A DNA stretch of 64,000 nt, from positions 27,659,721 to 27,723,720 of the forward strand of contig CM055063.1 in NCBI GenBank assembly GCA_029204045.2. The letters are read 5' to 3'. The notes under the pieces are model-generated. The model worked only from the letters and a program-made list of their open reading frames with translations, was not told the DNA's origin and did not search any database. This stretch comes from Tillandsia leiboldiana. Its lineage: Eukaryota; Streptophyta; Magnoliopsida; Poales; Bromeliaceae. Positions within the stretch are counted from its first letter, which is position 1; each line of letters starts with the position of its first letter. This document shows, piece by piece, positions 20,353 to 32,045 of this stretch. The position numbers were made by a program, and so were the translations under genes.

Positions 20353-23153
20353 TGTAGAGTACCGGGACTTTGTAGAGTGCATCGACCTAGCGAGATGGCG
20401 TGGTGCGGAGAAATCGCCTTGGGCGTATGCTATTTGTGCTTACAGTTGAGATCGGTTTGGTTCGGATCGACGCAGAATCCTTTTGGAAGAAAAGTGAGTT
20501 AGCGGCGTCGAACTTGGAAGCCCAGTTGAATCAGTGATTTCCGAGCTTTGTGTACTTGTAGAATTCTGTATTGGATAGAATATCGATTCCACCGTGGTGC
20601 GCGAGAAATTGGAAAGTGTTGGAACTGGTCTATTTTCATGTTACAACGGAGTTCAGTCTGATGCGGAAGCTCCCAGGGCATTAAGTGAGTTGTCGGCAAG
20701 GGTTGAGGAGCTTTAGAGTGCGGTTTTGGCTTTGCGGGAGCTGAGTTTCGGAACTGGGGAGTTAGTTCCGGAACTAAGCATGTTGTTCCGGAACTAACCA
20801 TGGTGTTCCGGAACCAATGAGGTTTGGTACCGGTACCAAGTTTTGGGTACCGATACCCAAGGTCCCAATTAACACAGAATGAGCAGGCTCTGGATTTGAG
20901 TGAGAGGCCTTTCGGTAATTTCACCTCCCAAGATTTTTTTTTACTCCTCGCCACCTCCTATTTATGAACCTCCCCTGCCTCTCCTTCTCCACGACAAAGA
21001 GAAAAGAAAGAAAAGAGAGAAGCAAGGAAAAGAAGGAGAAGAGGGAGAAGGAAATGAGAGTGATTTGTGAAAGTGCAGCTTGTGGTCTGTTGCTTGGAGC
21101 TGGACGGAGCCGCGCGCGCGTCGGCTGCACGCGAGAGGTATGTGACAGATTTTCCTAGCATGGGTTTTTGGATTTGATGATGGTTCTAGAGTGAGATTTT
21201 GAGTTGGATATTGGTTGTGTTGCTTCTCTTTTGTGCGGTTTGAGCTGAGGTTGTGGATTTTGCACTGTGCGGAGCCGAGGGTGCGCGCGTGCATGCGCAA
21301 ATGCTGTGAGAGGACAGCGAGGGCCGGAGTGCGCGTAGATGTTATTAGAGGACTCGAGAGGATTATTCGAGCTTCCGGGGATATTTTCCGAGGATCGTGA
21401 CAGTGCGCGCGCGTGCGGCGCGATTTTGGGCGTTTCCGGCAGTTTTGACAGTGAGCGGCACGACGCTTCACCGACTTCAGCGTTGCCTGCGGAATGCTTT
21501 TGAGGTGGGTTGGAATTTCTTCAAGATTTATCGAATGCGCTCTAAAGCTTCTGTATGCATGTTGATCATGTTTAGCTTATTATTTGTATAGCTGGTAAAT
21601 CTGATAGTTGCCTAGAAAACCATAGAAAGACATTTATGAGCCCCAGATATTTTTAGCATGATCTAGGGATGATTTGACACTAGACTGCATGATTAGTTGG
21701 CATTTTATTGGCATCTGAACCATTTTAAAAATCGGCGGATCGGTTTTAATGAAAACTGAGATTTAAAAATAGTTTGGAATTATTGTGAGCTTCCAAGGAG
21801 ATTGAGTAGGTTCAGGATGCATATGTTCTCGTGCCGGGGGGCCGAGTGGATTTTTAGAGCTCTGTGGGATGAGTTTCTAGTGTCGGGTGAGTTGAGATCC
21901 CTCGTGGGATTATTCTAGATCATGGGTTTGCATCTCTGATTTGGTAGTGGAGATGGTTCTCCGACTTGGCTTAGAGAGTTTGGGCTCTGGCAGATTGAGT
22001 CGTGGAGGTTTCCCGACTTAGCCATGGGATGTGGATTATCAGATTGAGTCGTGGAGGGTTCTCCGACATAGCTGTGAGAGGGTTTGGGCATTCCCTGATC
22101 GAGTCGTGGAGGGTTCCCGACTGAGATGTGTTATCTGGGTATTGAGTATCCGATCTGTTTGATCGTGGATCATAGTCTGCATGTGCCATTTATGAGACAG
22201 TTGAGACTGACGAGATACTTGAGCTCGGTGGGGTCGCTCCCCTCGAGTACGCTCCGGATGCGTGATGATGATTGAGATAAACAGACTAGGACGCCCCACG
22301 GGAGTGGGCAGGTGCGTTCATAGTAGTCAGTTTAGGACGCCCCACGTGGAGTGGGCAGGTGCGTTCATGGTAGTCAGTAGGACGCCCCACGTGGAGTGGG
22401 CAGGTCCGTTCCTAGACGACAGGCGCGGGCTTGACTGAGCCAGTTTTGGGCAGTCATTGAGATTTGGGTTTTGAGAGCACCTCGTGTGCGAGTGGTGCAT
22501 AGCTTGCTCTTAGATGAGTTTTCCTTTGAGCATGATACTTGAGGCATTTAGTAGTGGTGAGTGTATGCATAGCTGGTTTATAGTAGAGATTCCTTGAGCA
22601 TGATGTTGAGACATATTGTTGTAGCTCTTTTCCTGCTTTCATTTATATATCTATCTGCATACCTATCTTTTGTGCCTCCAGTAGACTTAGTGGGCATACC
22701 GTGAATATTGGTGACGGTACCCACTGGGATCTACCTTCTGTAGTAGATCTCACACCCGCTGCGGTGACAGGTTCCTGAGGTAGCTGTTCCGGCTTGGTTC
22801 GTGCGGAGACAGCTGATCGAGGTGAGGACGTGGCTGAGTAGTTCCTTACCAGTATTGAGAATCAGAGGTAGATGTACCCTGTATTTTATGTTTCCACTTT
22901 TTTACTGGACAGTCTGAGAGATTGGTGAGGCTTTTGTATTTATTTGACAGCTGAGAGATTTTGTATTGAGGATTATTTTATTTATATCAGATGTTCAGTG
23001 GATTTCTGTAGCTATTGGTTTTGGTTTCAGCTCTGATACATGTTAGCTATAGACTGGCTTGCAGGGTAGACGCTTCGTCTGTGCGGCAGTTTCCGTACAG
23101 ATGGCGGATCTGTTGGCGAGCCCGGGTCGCGGTTTCGACCCCGGGGCATGACA
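20353..23153 (+). repeat. 3' LTR of Tek3 (2801 bp)
   Basis: It starts TGTAGAGTACCGGG and ends CCGGGGCATGACA (GCATGACA instead of GCGTGACA, a CpG decay). The hairpin pair at its end is CTGTGCGG/CCGTACAG (23079-23100), then the CCCGGGTCG...CGACCCCGGG stem. It differs from the central LTR by scattered substitutions only. Confidence 0.9.
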
Positions 23154-23260
23154 CCCCCGCCCTTCTCCGTTTAACGAGCTCTACAACAATACGGTAAAAT
23201 AACCCAAAGCCACGAGAAGACCTAAAAACTCATTTTATTCCAAAAATTAAAACTAAAAGT
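23154..23260. other. Unassigned junction segment
   Basis: About 107 bp of AT-rich sequence between the Tek3 LTR and the start of recognisable gag. It looks like neither. It may be the end of another truncated LTR, but I cannot support that. Confidence 0.3.
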
Positions 23261-24796
23261 TTGTGCTTCGACATATACCAACTACCTCAGCAACAATGGC
23301 TAGGAATAGCTACTATGCACATAACAGGGAAGGCGAGAATATGGAAGCAAGGATACTTTATTAACCGACCCGGCGTGAATTGGGACAAATTCTCAGAGGC
23401 TATATGCAAAAGGTTTGCCGATGTGGGAGAGAGATACCTCATTAGGGAATTTAGCAATCACAAGCAAAACAGATCGGTGGTATGGTATCAAGAAAGGTTC
23501 GAGGAGCTGAGGTCTCAACTGTTAAGCTATAACCCCTACTTAGATGAGGAATATTTTATCTCATGCTATATAAATGGGTTAAAGGAGGAGTTAGTACCCT
23601 TCATGGATATCGCCCATCCGGATACCCTCGAGGCAGCCTTCGCGCAAGCAAAACTGCATGAGAGAGATGTGACCTTGATGCATAAGAGGAGTAGGTTGGT
23701 TGCTAGGGGGCCAGGAGGATCCTTCCAGGTGCATAATAGCCCCTAGGTGACATTTAACACAACCCACCAGGGTCTAGCGCAAGTAACTAAGCCAAGGCCT
23801 TAGGATTCGAGTAGTGGGGCAGGTCAGTACAATAGTAACAAGTAATTAATTGAGCAGAGGAGGGCGGTCGGGTTATGCTTTAAATGTGGTGACAGATACC
23901 ACCAAGGGCATCAATGTAAGAACAAGTCCTTATTTAGCATGATGGCGGCAAACAATGTGCTAGAAGTATACGATGACACAGGGAGCACACATAGCTTCTT
24001 GGACTTTCGAGTAGCAAAAGAAATAAAGGCAAGAATAGAGCCAGCAACACCCTTGTTGGTCACTATCGCCAACGGCCATAAGATAATGAGCAAGTTGAAG
24101 TGTCCCGGATTCACTTGGAACATGAATGACGAACCCTTGACGAAAACGGACGACAGCTAGTGCTCAAAGGTCTAACCAAAGGGTTGAAACTAAAAATACT
24201 CACCGCGAAGGAATGGTACACGGATTGTCAAGAAGGAGCCTGCTGTACAATGGCGCGGATCTCACAGATCAGCAAGAGTGAGGAGCACATAATACCTCCC
24301 CGGATTCAAGGAGTGCTGCAACGATATGAGGAAGTGTTTGGGAAGCCGGAGGGATTACCCCCAATTCAACGACAAGACCACAACATTCCATTACAAGGAA
24401 GCGCCCAGCACGTCAACCTTCGGCCCTACTGCTACTCCTATGAACAAAAGAACAAGATTGAAAGACAGGTTAAGGAAATGATAGAATCAGCCCTTATCCA
24501 ACCTAGTACGAGCCCGTACGCATCACCGGTGTTACTTGTCAAGAAGAAGGACAATTCGTGGAGGTTCTGCGTCGACTATCGACATTTAAACAAGTCAACA
24601 GTGAATGACAAGTACCATATACCTCTAATTGACGACTTGTTGGATGAATTGGGTTGATCACACTATTTTTCTAAGATTGATTTGAGGCAGGTTATCATCA
24701 AATCAGGATGAACTCCAAGGATGTTTAAAAAACCTCATTCCAAACCCACTAGGGTTACTACGAATTCTTGGTCATGCCTTTCAGGCTAACCAACAT
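23261..24796 (+). pseudogene. Gag-protease-RT fragment of a second Ty3/gypsy lineage
   Basis: Gag is entered in mid-domain (FDIYQLPQQQWLGIATMH) and is open to a TAG at 23744. The same frame then shows a zinc knuckle CFKCGDRYHQGHQC (23876-23917) and a protease motif DDTGSTHSF (from about 23972). A frame change leads to pol: IPPRIQGVLQRYEEVFGKP, VLLVKKKDNSWRFCVDYRHL and the KIDLR of RT. RT stops being open after 24657 and the sequence is cut at 24796 by an LTR tip. Its motifs differ from Tek1 (VDYRHLN, DELG), so it is a distinct clade, perhaps Reina/Galadriel-like. The upstream start is missing. Confidence 0.82.
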
Positions 24797-24894
24797 TGTC
24801 ACGTCCCGAGTTTCAAAAAGTAGTCTTTTTTTAAAAATTTTTTTTTTATAAATCAGAGTTTAAAACCTGAAACCCAGGACGTGAACAGACCGCC
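24797..24894 (-). repeat. 3' tip of a minus-strand X-family LTR
   Basis: It opens TGTCACGTCCCGAGTTTC, the reverse complement of the end shared by X (53654) and Y (58218), and includes the T/A-rich run and the AAATCAGAGTTTAAAAC block seen in Y near 58150. It is cut after 98 bp by LTR A. The bases before it (AACAT) are its likely target duplication in the RT fragment; no second copy was found. Confidence 0.75.
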
Positions 24895-26877
24895 TGTCAC
24901 GCCCCAGGGTCGAAACTGCGACCTGGGCCAGCCAATAGATTCGCCGCCCATACGGAAAGTTCCGTATGGACGAAGCGTCTAACCTGCAAAAGATAATACT
25001 ACATCTATACAGATATCAGAGTTGAAAGGTATACTACTGAAACAAGATAAAACATCTCCAAATAGTACAAGTCTGAACCTCACAATACATAAGTCTCTCA
25101 AAAATAAAACTATCAAAAGTAACTAACTACTATAAACCAACAGACTGTACTACAAAGCTCCAAAAAGGGTACCACTATACTCCAAGGACGGGTAGGGAAC
25201 TAGCTCGCGACTCCCTCACCTCGAACTGCTGTCTCCGCTCGAACAGAAGCCAGAACAGCTACCTCAGAAATACCTATCACCACAGCGGGTGTGAGAACTA
25301 CACCGTCACGTAGTTCTCAGTGGGTACCGCCACTAAGCGCGACGGTCTGCCCACTAAGTCTACTAGAGGCATAAGATAACATGAAAACTGAAATAATGTA
25401 AAGATAAGCTGGAAAGAAATCTACAACTATCATGCCTTTATCTACAATGCTCAAAGGGTGATACAGATGAAAATGATGCATCGACTCTAACCCAATATAC
25501 TCAATCAACCCAATCACAGTGACTGCCACATGGGGTCCAGTCAAACCTGCGCCTACCTACTGCCATTACATCCACGGAGGACTGGACTTACGTAGGGCGT
25601 CCGTGACTGCCAAAACTGGCCCAGCCAGAGGGACTGTGTCGACAAATCATGATAGCAAAGTAACAGGCGCAGCTCCGGAGCGGCACTCGAGGGGCGCGAC
25701 CCCACCGAGGAAAGTATCCGCGCATCTCTGTCGAGCTCAATATGGCTCATGCAGGCTATAATCCAAATCAATGATTAACAAGATCAACAGTGCCCAAATC
25801 ACATCTCTAACTAACTAGCGAAAAATACTCGAACAGTCAGGACCGCTGTCAACCCAACGGCTCCCCAAAAAGAACATCAACTCAACATGCAAACCCACTA
25901 GACTGGTGATACTCCACAGCCAACGACAAAAAAATGAAGGGTCCGAAAACCCCGAAAGACTAGAACCTACAACCCAAATCAAATAAGAGCAGGCTCTGGG
26001 CATAGCCTATCGTTGTTCTCGACCAAAGAAAAAGGCAGCCCTCAGAACCCAGATCACTCGAACCCTCTCGGGTGAGAAAATTTACAGGAAAATGTGATAT
26101 TTATTACTGAAAACCATTTTCACTCGAACCCCTTCAGGGTGAGGACTAAAAGTAGTTCCTTTTTATAAAACCATCTTGATTTGAGGAAAACCCATTTTAA
26201 ATGATTTTTAGTTCTTTTTAGGAAAAATAGTTAGAAAACAAGTTTTATTACCAAATCCCGAAGGGCTAATGCCTTCGCCCAATCAAACAAGAACAGACTC
26301 CGGCGACCCTTCGATATTTGGAAGAAAAATATTGGTTGTCTAAAATCATGTGTGTCCAAAAAGATTTTGGGTTCAAGGTCCTGCTATCACTAGTACACCA
26401 CTGCCACGAACATAGCGGCGACAAATAAATCGAAGAACTCGACAACCCGGGACCACCGTTTACCCAAACGGCTCCCGCCATTGGTACAAGACTAGCTACA
26501 TCTACCAGACTCCACTCTGCCCCCAAGCACGAGTGTAACATGCATCCTACACTAAGAGAAATCCCGACCACTCAGCCCAATACCCGGACGAGGAAAACAC
26601 TATGTCCAGGGATAGAATGTAGAGTGCGGATGTCTAAAGCATAAATAAACCTAGCCCAAGTGAGAGTTCTCTACTAGTCTGGTTGAACATACATCATATG
26701 ACAGGGTGCTAGGTCAAGTTCCAATAATAACATTGTTAACACAACTTGGAAGCATTAGCTGGCATGATCTCAATAACCATACAAGAAAAATATCATCTCT
26801 CTCATTCTAATATGCTTCCCGGGACCCACCGTCGACTCAGACGGCTCCCAAGACTAGCACTAATCTAACCACAGCTA
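24895..26877 (-). repeat. LTR A (minus), left segment = its 3' part
   Basis: It opens TGTCACGCCCCAGGGTCG and reads as a Tekay-type LTR in reverse. It contains the terminal hairpins (24903-24927; CCATACGG/CCGTATGG at 24948-24969), the CTCGAGGGGCGCGACC box near 25692 and a reversed tract of the acceptor region. It is interrupted at 26877 by LTR X; its continuation is 53660-55622. Left flank CCGCC does not match the right flank TATGG. Confidence 0.85.
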
Positions 26878-28559
26878 TGTAGTAACCGTGAATTTTAAAA
26901 ACTAAAATTTGAATTAAAAAATATTTTTCGGAATATTTATATTTCAAAAAGTATAAATTAACAGTGTTTTCGGGACACTATTTTCTGCCTTTCAGATCTG
27001 AGTTTGATCTTGAAAATATGAAATCGCCAGTGTGACCGTCACGTCGAATCAATTGAAAATGATATAAACCAATTTTCGATCCGACGGTCGGATCGTCTTG
27101 AAAACAGCAAAAAATGAAGTGGGGCCTACAACTTAAGTTGTGAATAGTAACCCCTGACTTAAATCCCCCGCCGACCAACGTCGGCCGATCGACCGTTTGG
27201 GGTCCGAATCTAACGGTCCAGGTAGTCAACTTTAATTGCTTTGTCGTTCTGAGCGCAGTGGCACTAACGAAATTTGCATTTGACGACTCTAAGCATCGGG
27301 ATGCGTGCCACACAGTATAAATTTACTGTAAAAGATGGATCGAGAATTTTTAGGGGCACCAACTTGAGAAACCAAATACGCTACCTGATAGGTTTCGTCG
27401 AGCCGTTCGTCGTGGCGAAGTTCGTTTTCCATTTCGACGACTCTAGTGCCTCAAAATGTGTGAAAAATAGGAGAAAAAGTGGTATTTTTGTAATATGGTC
27501 CATATTTTATGGACCAAATGGAATGATACTTTTTGGAGAGGGACCTGGGTGCAAATGTGACTTACAATAGGGACCCTGGGGCTAGAGGCATGAGGTGCAG
27601 GGACTAATTGGCATTTTGTTACAAAATGCACGTTTATGCTTTTGTGGCTTTTGGGCTCCTCGTGGGGGGGTTACAGCCATCCGAGGGGTTCTAAAACCCT
27701 CGGCATGCATTCAAGCAGAGGAAACCGCCTCCCCTTAGCCCTGGGTCGCCGAGAAGTCGTGCCCAAGCAAAGAAGGCCGAGCTCGGGTGAGGAAGAAGAA
27801 GACCTGCACCTGGGATCCTCACACTCCTCTCTGTGCTTTCTGGTGGACTCCTCTGCTTCCTGGGAGCGCACTTGAGGGAGCCGAGACGCGCGCGGAGCGG
27901 GGAGGGTGAACCGGCTTCATCCTTCTTCTCCAACTCCGGCCAAGGTGAGTTTCTGTGATCCACTGGTTCTTTGGACCCTAAACCATTAGCAGTAGCCTCT
28001 TGGGTTCCTGGGGAGTCTCCCAGCCCAGCCCCGACGACGGGGAAACGCCGGTTGGCCGGCAGTGAAGTTGCACCGCCGGAAAACCACCATAGCTCCGCCT
28101 CGAGCTATCTTTGCTCCCGACTGTTTTGGACGAAAACTAAAATGATGAGAAGCTTATGCTGGACCTCTTAACCATCTCCACCAAATTTGGGAGGATTTGG
28201 TTCACTATGGAAGTCGGGGTGGCAAGCCCTAGTTTCGGGAAAAAATGGCACTTGGCCGAGCTTCTTGCTCCGGCGCCACCGCTACTCCCCATCGCCGGTG
28301 AAGGTCCTGGTTAGCTTCCTGGTGCAGTAAGGAGTCGATTCATGCCTTTGCATGTGGTTCATGCAGGCTGGATGATAATCCGCCATGGAAGGGCCAAGCT
28401 TGACCCCGTTAATGGCGGCCGGCCATCCGCCGCTTGTCGTCGGTCATGGGTTGCCCAGACCTTCATTATTTAACCTCTAGAAGCTTTTGGTGATGTCCTT
28501 TGCATCTTGAAACCCGTGGATGGAAAGATGCCATTGATGGAGCTTCAAGTTGGCCGCAC
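26878..28559 (+). repeat. LTR X (plus), segment 1 = 5' part
   Basis: It starts TGTAGTAACCGTGAATTTT directly after AGCTA (26873-26877); the same AGCTA follows the X end at 53655-53659, a perfect 5-bp duplication. The start section has GACGGTCGGATCG and CGTTCTGAGCGCAGTGGCACT motifs. A G/C-rich leader has a donor-like CCAAG/GTGAGT (near 27943). Uninterrupted X would be about 4.1 kb. It continues at 35400. Confidence 0.85.
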
Positions 28560-31500
28560 TGTCACGCCCCGGGGTCGAAACTGCGACCCGGGCCCGCCAA
28601 CAGATCCGCCGCCTATACAAAACCCCGCATAGACGAAGCATCCTACCTGCAAGAAAACAGACTACAACTAAACAAATATCAGAGCTATACAATAAAAGTG
28701 CTGTAAAACTAAAAACCAACCATCTGTACAACTGGAAATAATAATACAATATCCATCTCCCATAAGTGATAATCATACAATATCCTCAAATACAATAAAC
28801 CAGAACTCAACAGGGAGGTAACCTGAAATAATATATCAGTGTACAGGCTCTCAGTACAAGTCAAATCCTCACAATACAATGATCTCTCAAAAGTGGAAAT
28901 AAAAGAATAATCTACTGACTATACTCAGGATCTCCAATGAAGGGGTACCGCTACTCTCCACAGACGGGTAGGGATCTAACTCGCGACTCCCTCCCCTCGA
29001 ATAGCAACCGCAGAATCAGCAACACCCGCTAAGACTCTGCAAAACAAATGAGAGAAAGGAAAAAAGGAGGGGGGGGGGGAGAGAGAACCCCCAAAGGGTG
29101 TGAGAACTACATCAACACATAGTTCTCAGTGGGTACCACCACCAAGCCTGACGGTCTGCCCACTAAGTCTACTAGAGGCATAAAAAAATAACAAAGCAGT
29201 AAAAATCTGAATAAGAAAAGCTGGAGATACTCTACAGCTACCATGCCTATATCTAAATGCTCAAAAGGGAAAACCAAAGAAAGACATGTAACCACTCGCA
29301 CACGCGGTGCACAATCGACCCAATCGAGCTAACTGCCACATCTGGCCCAGTCAAGCCTGCGCCTCCCTAGTGTATCAACATAGGGTCCCCTGGTGTATCA
29401 ACATAGGGTCCCCTGGTGTATCAACATAAGGTGTCCAATCGGACTAACTTACCCCTCGCGCAAAACTACCTCAACAGGCCAAACATCGCATCCACCGCGG
29501 CATCTCACAGGGTGCTCCCCCACTGAGGAAAACGGTGCAGTTTAGAGTATCAACAGTGGCACATGCAGGCTATAGTCAAATCCACGCTCTCTCTCCCAGA
29601 ACGGATAAACTCGAGATCCTCAACATCTCGAACAAAGTCGGAGTACCCTCAACGACGCAGCTAATAAAGCTCACACGAACCTTGAGACACTAGTGACACA
29701 ACTACTCGTGACGCATAACGCATTGGCTGGAGATACTCCACAGCCGGGACCACCGTCGACCTAAACAGCTCCCAAAACGAGGCACCCATCTCGCCTCTCT
29801 AAACACACTGGCTGGAGATACTTCATAGCCGGTATCGACCCGCAACTCGAGGTCTAACAAAACTGGTCGGACGACACTCAACGACCTGGGACCACCGTCT
29901 ACCCAAACGGCTCCCAACAACACCGACCGGAAGATACTCAACGGCCCGGGATCACCGTCTACCCAAACGGCTCCCAACAACACTAGCACTGATCTAAGCT
30001 CTGCTACCAGACTCCACTCGGCCCCCAGGCACGAGTGCAACATACGTCCCACAGTAACCTGACCTCTCGACCCACTACCCGGGCGAGGAAACACTAAGTC
30101 CAGAAAATAACCGAAGTGTGGGATGTCTAAGCATAAAAGAACCTAGCCCAAGTGAAGGTTCTCTACTAGTCTGGTTTTAACATGCATCATATGACAGGGT
30201 GCTAGGTCAAGTTCCAATAATAGGATGCAATTAAACATAGCAAAATAGAATATCTCATCTCTCACAACATGCTTCCTATCTCCTCTAGCATGGAATGAAC
30301 ATATCCTTTTAACATCATGCGAGGTATCAAATCCACCAAACATGTATAATAAAACAATTAAGCATCAATCCACATAATATAGGCCATTCCTCAAGCTTAC
30401 ATCTCAACCTAGAGATTGTGCATTTAATCATGCATGCTATCAACCACAGTGGATAATATTCCCTTAGGTAAGCCTCTATCAATCCTCATCATGAACATCC
30501 GCTATCACAATTCTCATAAACATAGATGGATAATACTCATGCAATTCTCAAACAAATACCGTTACTAAGCTTACCTTTCAATCACATACATAGGTACACT
30601 AACATGCATGCATTCTATCAAATAGAATTAGAGAACCGTCCACCGGTTCTGGAGACGAAGCAACCCACCTGAAACGCTTTCCGCAGGCAAAGCCGAAGTC
30701 GGTGAAGTGCATAGTCACATGCTAACCAAAATCCGCTGAAACTGCACCCTCGGTACTCAGCCGCCCAAGCCTCTGCTCCAACCAACATCATAACCACAAC
30801 ACTCTAATCAAATACCCCAAAACGCACCCGCTGTTTTGCAAAAAGCACAAAGGATAGGGTTTTTCACCTGCGTGCAGCCTTCCGAAAAATCTAGAAAAAT
30901 CATGGTTACGATCCTCGCGACGAGTAGATCCAAATCGAGTATTTATACCCCCGTTCCGACACGTGTAGGCCAAGATATAAATATAACAACGCGGTATGCC
31001 AAAATATCCACAAATAAAATCCTGTAGGAAACTAGTCCGAAAGAAGCATAATTATCACCTTCGAAGAGTCCTCCAAAAATTTTAATAAAAATATAGGTGC
31101 GTTCCTCTCGAAGCGTAGATATCAATCGAGTCCTTAAACGCCTCATTCCGATGCTCGTAGACCGAGAAAATCCAACAATACTCCACCGCTGTCCCGTACC
31201 TCGTAGCAGTACAAAGGGTCAAAAAAAGGCCTCGGGAACCATGCCAAAAACCCAAAATAAGGCGAAGTGATCAGCAAGGAAATCGAAGACGTACCTCTCA
31301 TGAACGCGCTGCCATAAAAATCGGCTCAAAAGTCCATCGGGGTAGTCCAGGGGGTCTCACGGATTGAAAAGCGATGGTAAAAGCAAAAATCCAAGGAGCG
31401 TCGATGTGCGCCGCGTCGCAGAAAACGCTGATGTCGCGGCCTCCAAAAATATCCAAGATCCTTCGGGGAGTAGAGGAAAAATGGGTGAGGGCTCTGCTCA

Positions 31501-32045
31501 AAGGGGAGCTCCAGAAAATCTCCAAAACCCGCACAAGAGGGCACCCATAGCCTATTTATAGGCTGAAATCCGGACGAAAAATACACATTGGGGGACATTT
31601 TCTGGGCGCCCGAAAGTTTCGGGCGCCAACAGTAGCGCCCGATCCAGCCGTCCATCCCGCGCCCGGATACGCCTGATTGCGCCATGTCACCCCCGAACAG
31701 GCGACAGCTGAATCCGCCACCCGCCATGCGTCGCGTGGCCCGCGCCCCGCTGACGCGTGGCGCGCACCCAGCACCGCCCGGTCAACGCCCGCCTGCCACT
31801 CCCACGTGCGCGCCTGCCAGCACCCCACTGCCACGCACGCTTCCCGAGGCCTGCCGCCCTGCTCCGTGGACCGCGCCTGCTGCGCCAACCACTGCCCTGC
31901 TGCCACGCGTCCAATGCGAACCAATAGAAAAATGCCACGTGGCACACTCCTCCCGCTGCACCGCGCTCGCCCCTGCGCCTGCCCGCGCCCGCGCGCTGCC
32001 CGCGCCTGCTCCCGTGGGCCGGGCCCATTGCGCCGCGACCCCCGC
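28560..32045 (-). repeat. Solo LTR B (minus), segment 1 = 3' part plus body
   Basis: It opens TGTCACGCCCCGGGGTCG at 28560 and ends at 35394 after an interruption by S. Flanks are CGCAC (28555-28559) and CACAC (35395-35399), one C to T type change apart. No internal coding region lies between, so it is a solo LTR of about 3.86 kb. It contains a 23-bp tandem repeat (TGTATCAACATAGGG..., 29371, 29394, 29417), a G-run near 29070, a reversed TATAAATA (31553-31560) and a GC-rich U3 with CACGTG motifs from 31600. Confidence 0.88.
31553..31560 (-). promoter_or_regulatory. TATA box of LTR B
   Basis: TATTTATA on the plus strand, TATAAATA on the minus strand, within GCCTATAAATAGGC, next to GCCCGAAAC repeats at 31609-31622. 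Position in the LTR matches Tek1 and Tek2. Confidence 0.68.

Larger units (their letters stand above)
13352..23153 (+). mobile_element. Tek3: tandem LTR-internal-LTR chromovirus, highly decayed
   Basis: 13352-14020 is the 3' end of a first internal region, 14021-16713 a shared LTR missing its first ~108 bp, 16714-20352 a second internal region with primer binding site, and 20353-23153 a 3' LTR. 13352-14020 is nearly identical to about 19529-20199 of the second unit, stops included. This is the layout expected after unequal recombination between LTRs of one element. The left part of the first unit is beyond Tek2, off the window. Confidence 0.85.

Noticed and set aside
29371..29439. CRISPR-like or regulatory 23-bp repeats
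   Set aside because: They are immediate tandem repeats without spacers in a plant LTR, best explained by slippage.
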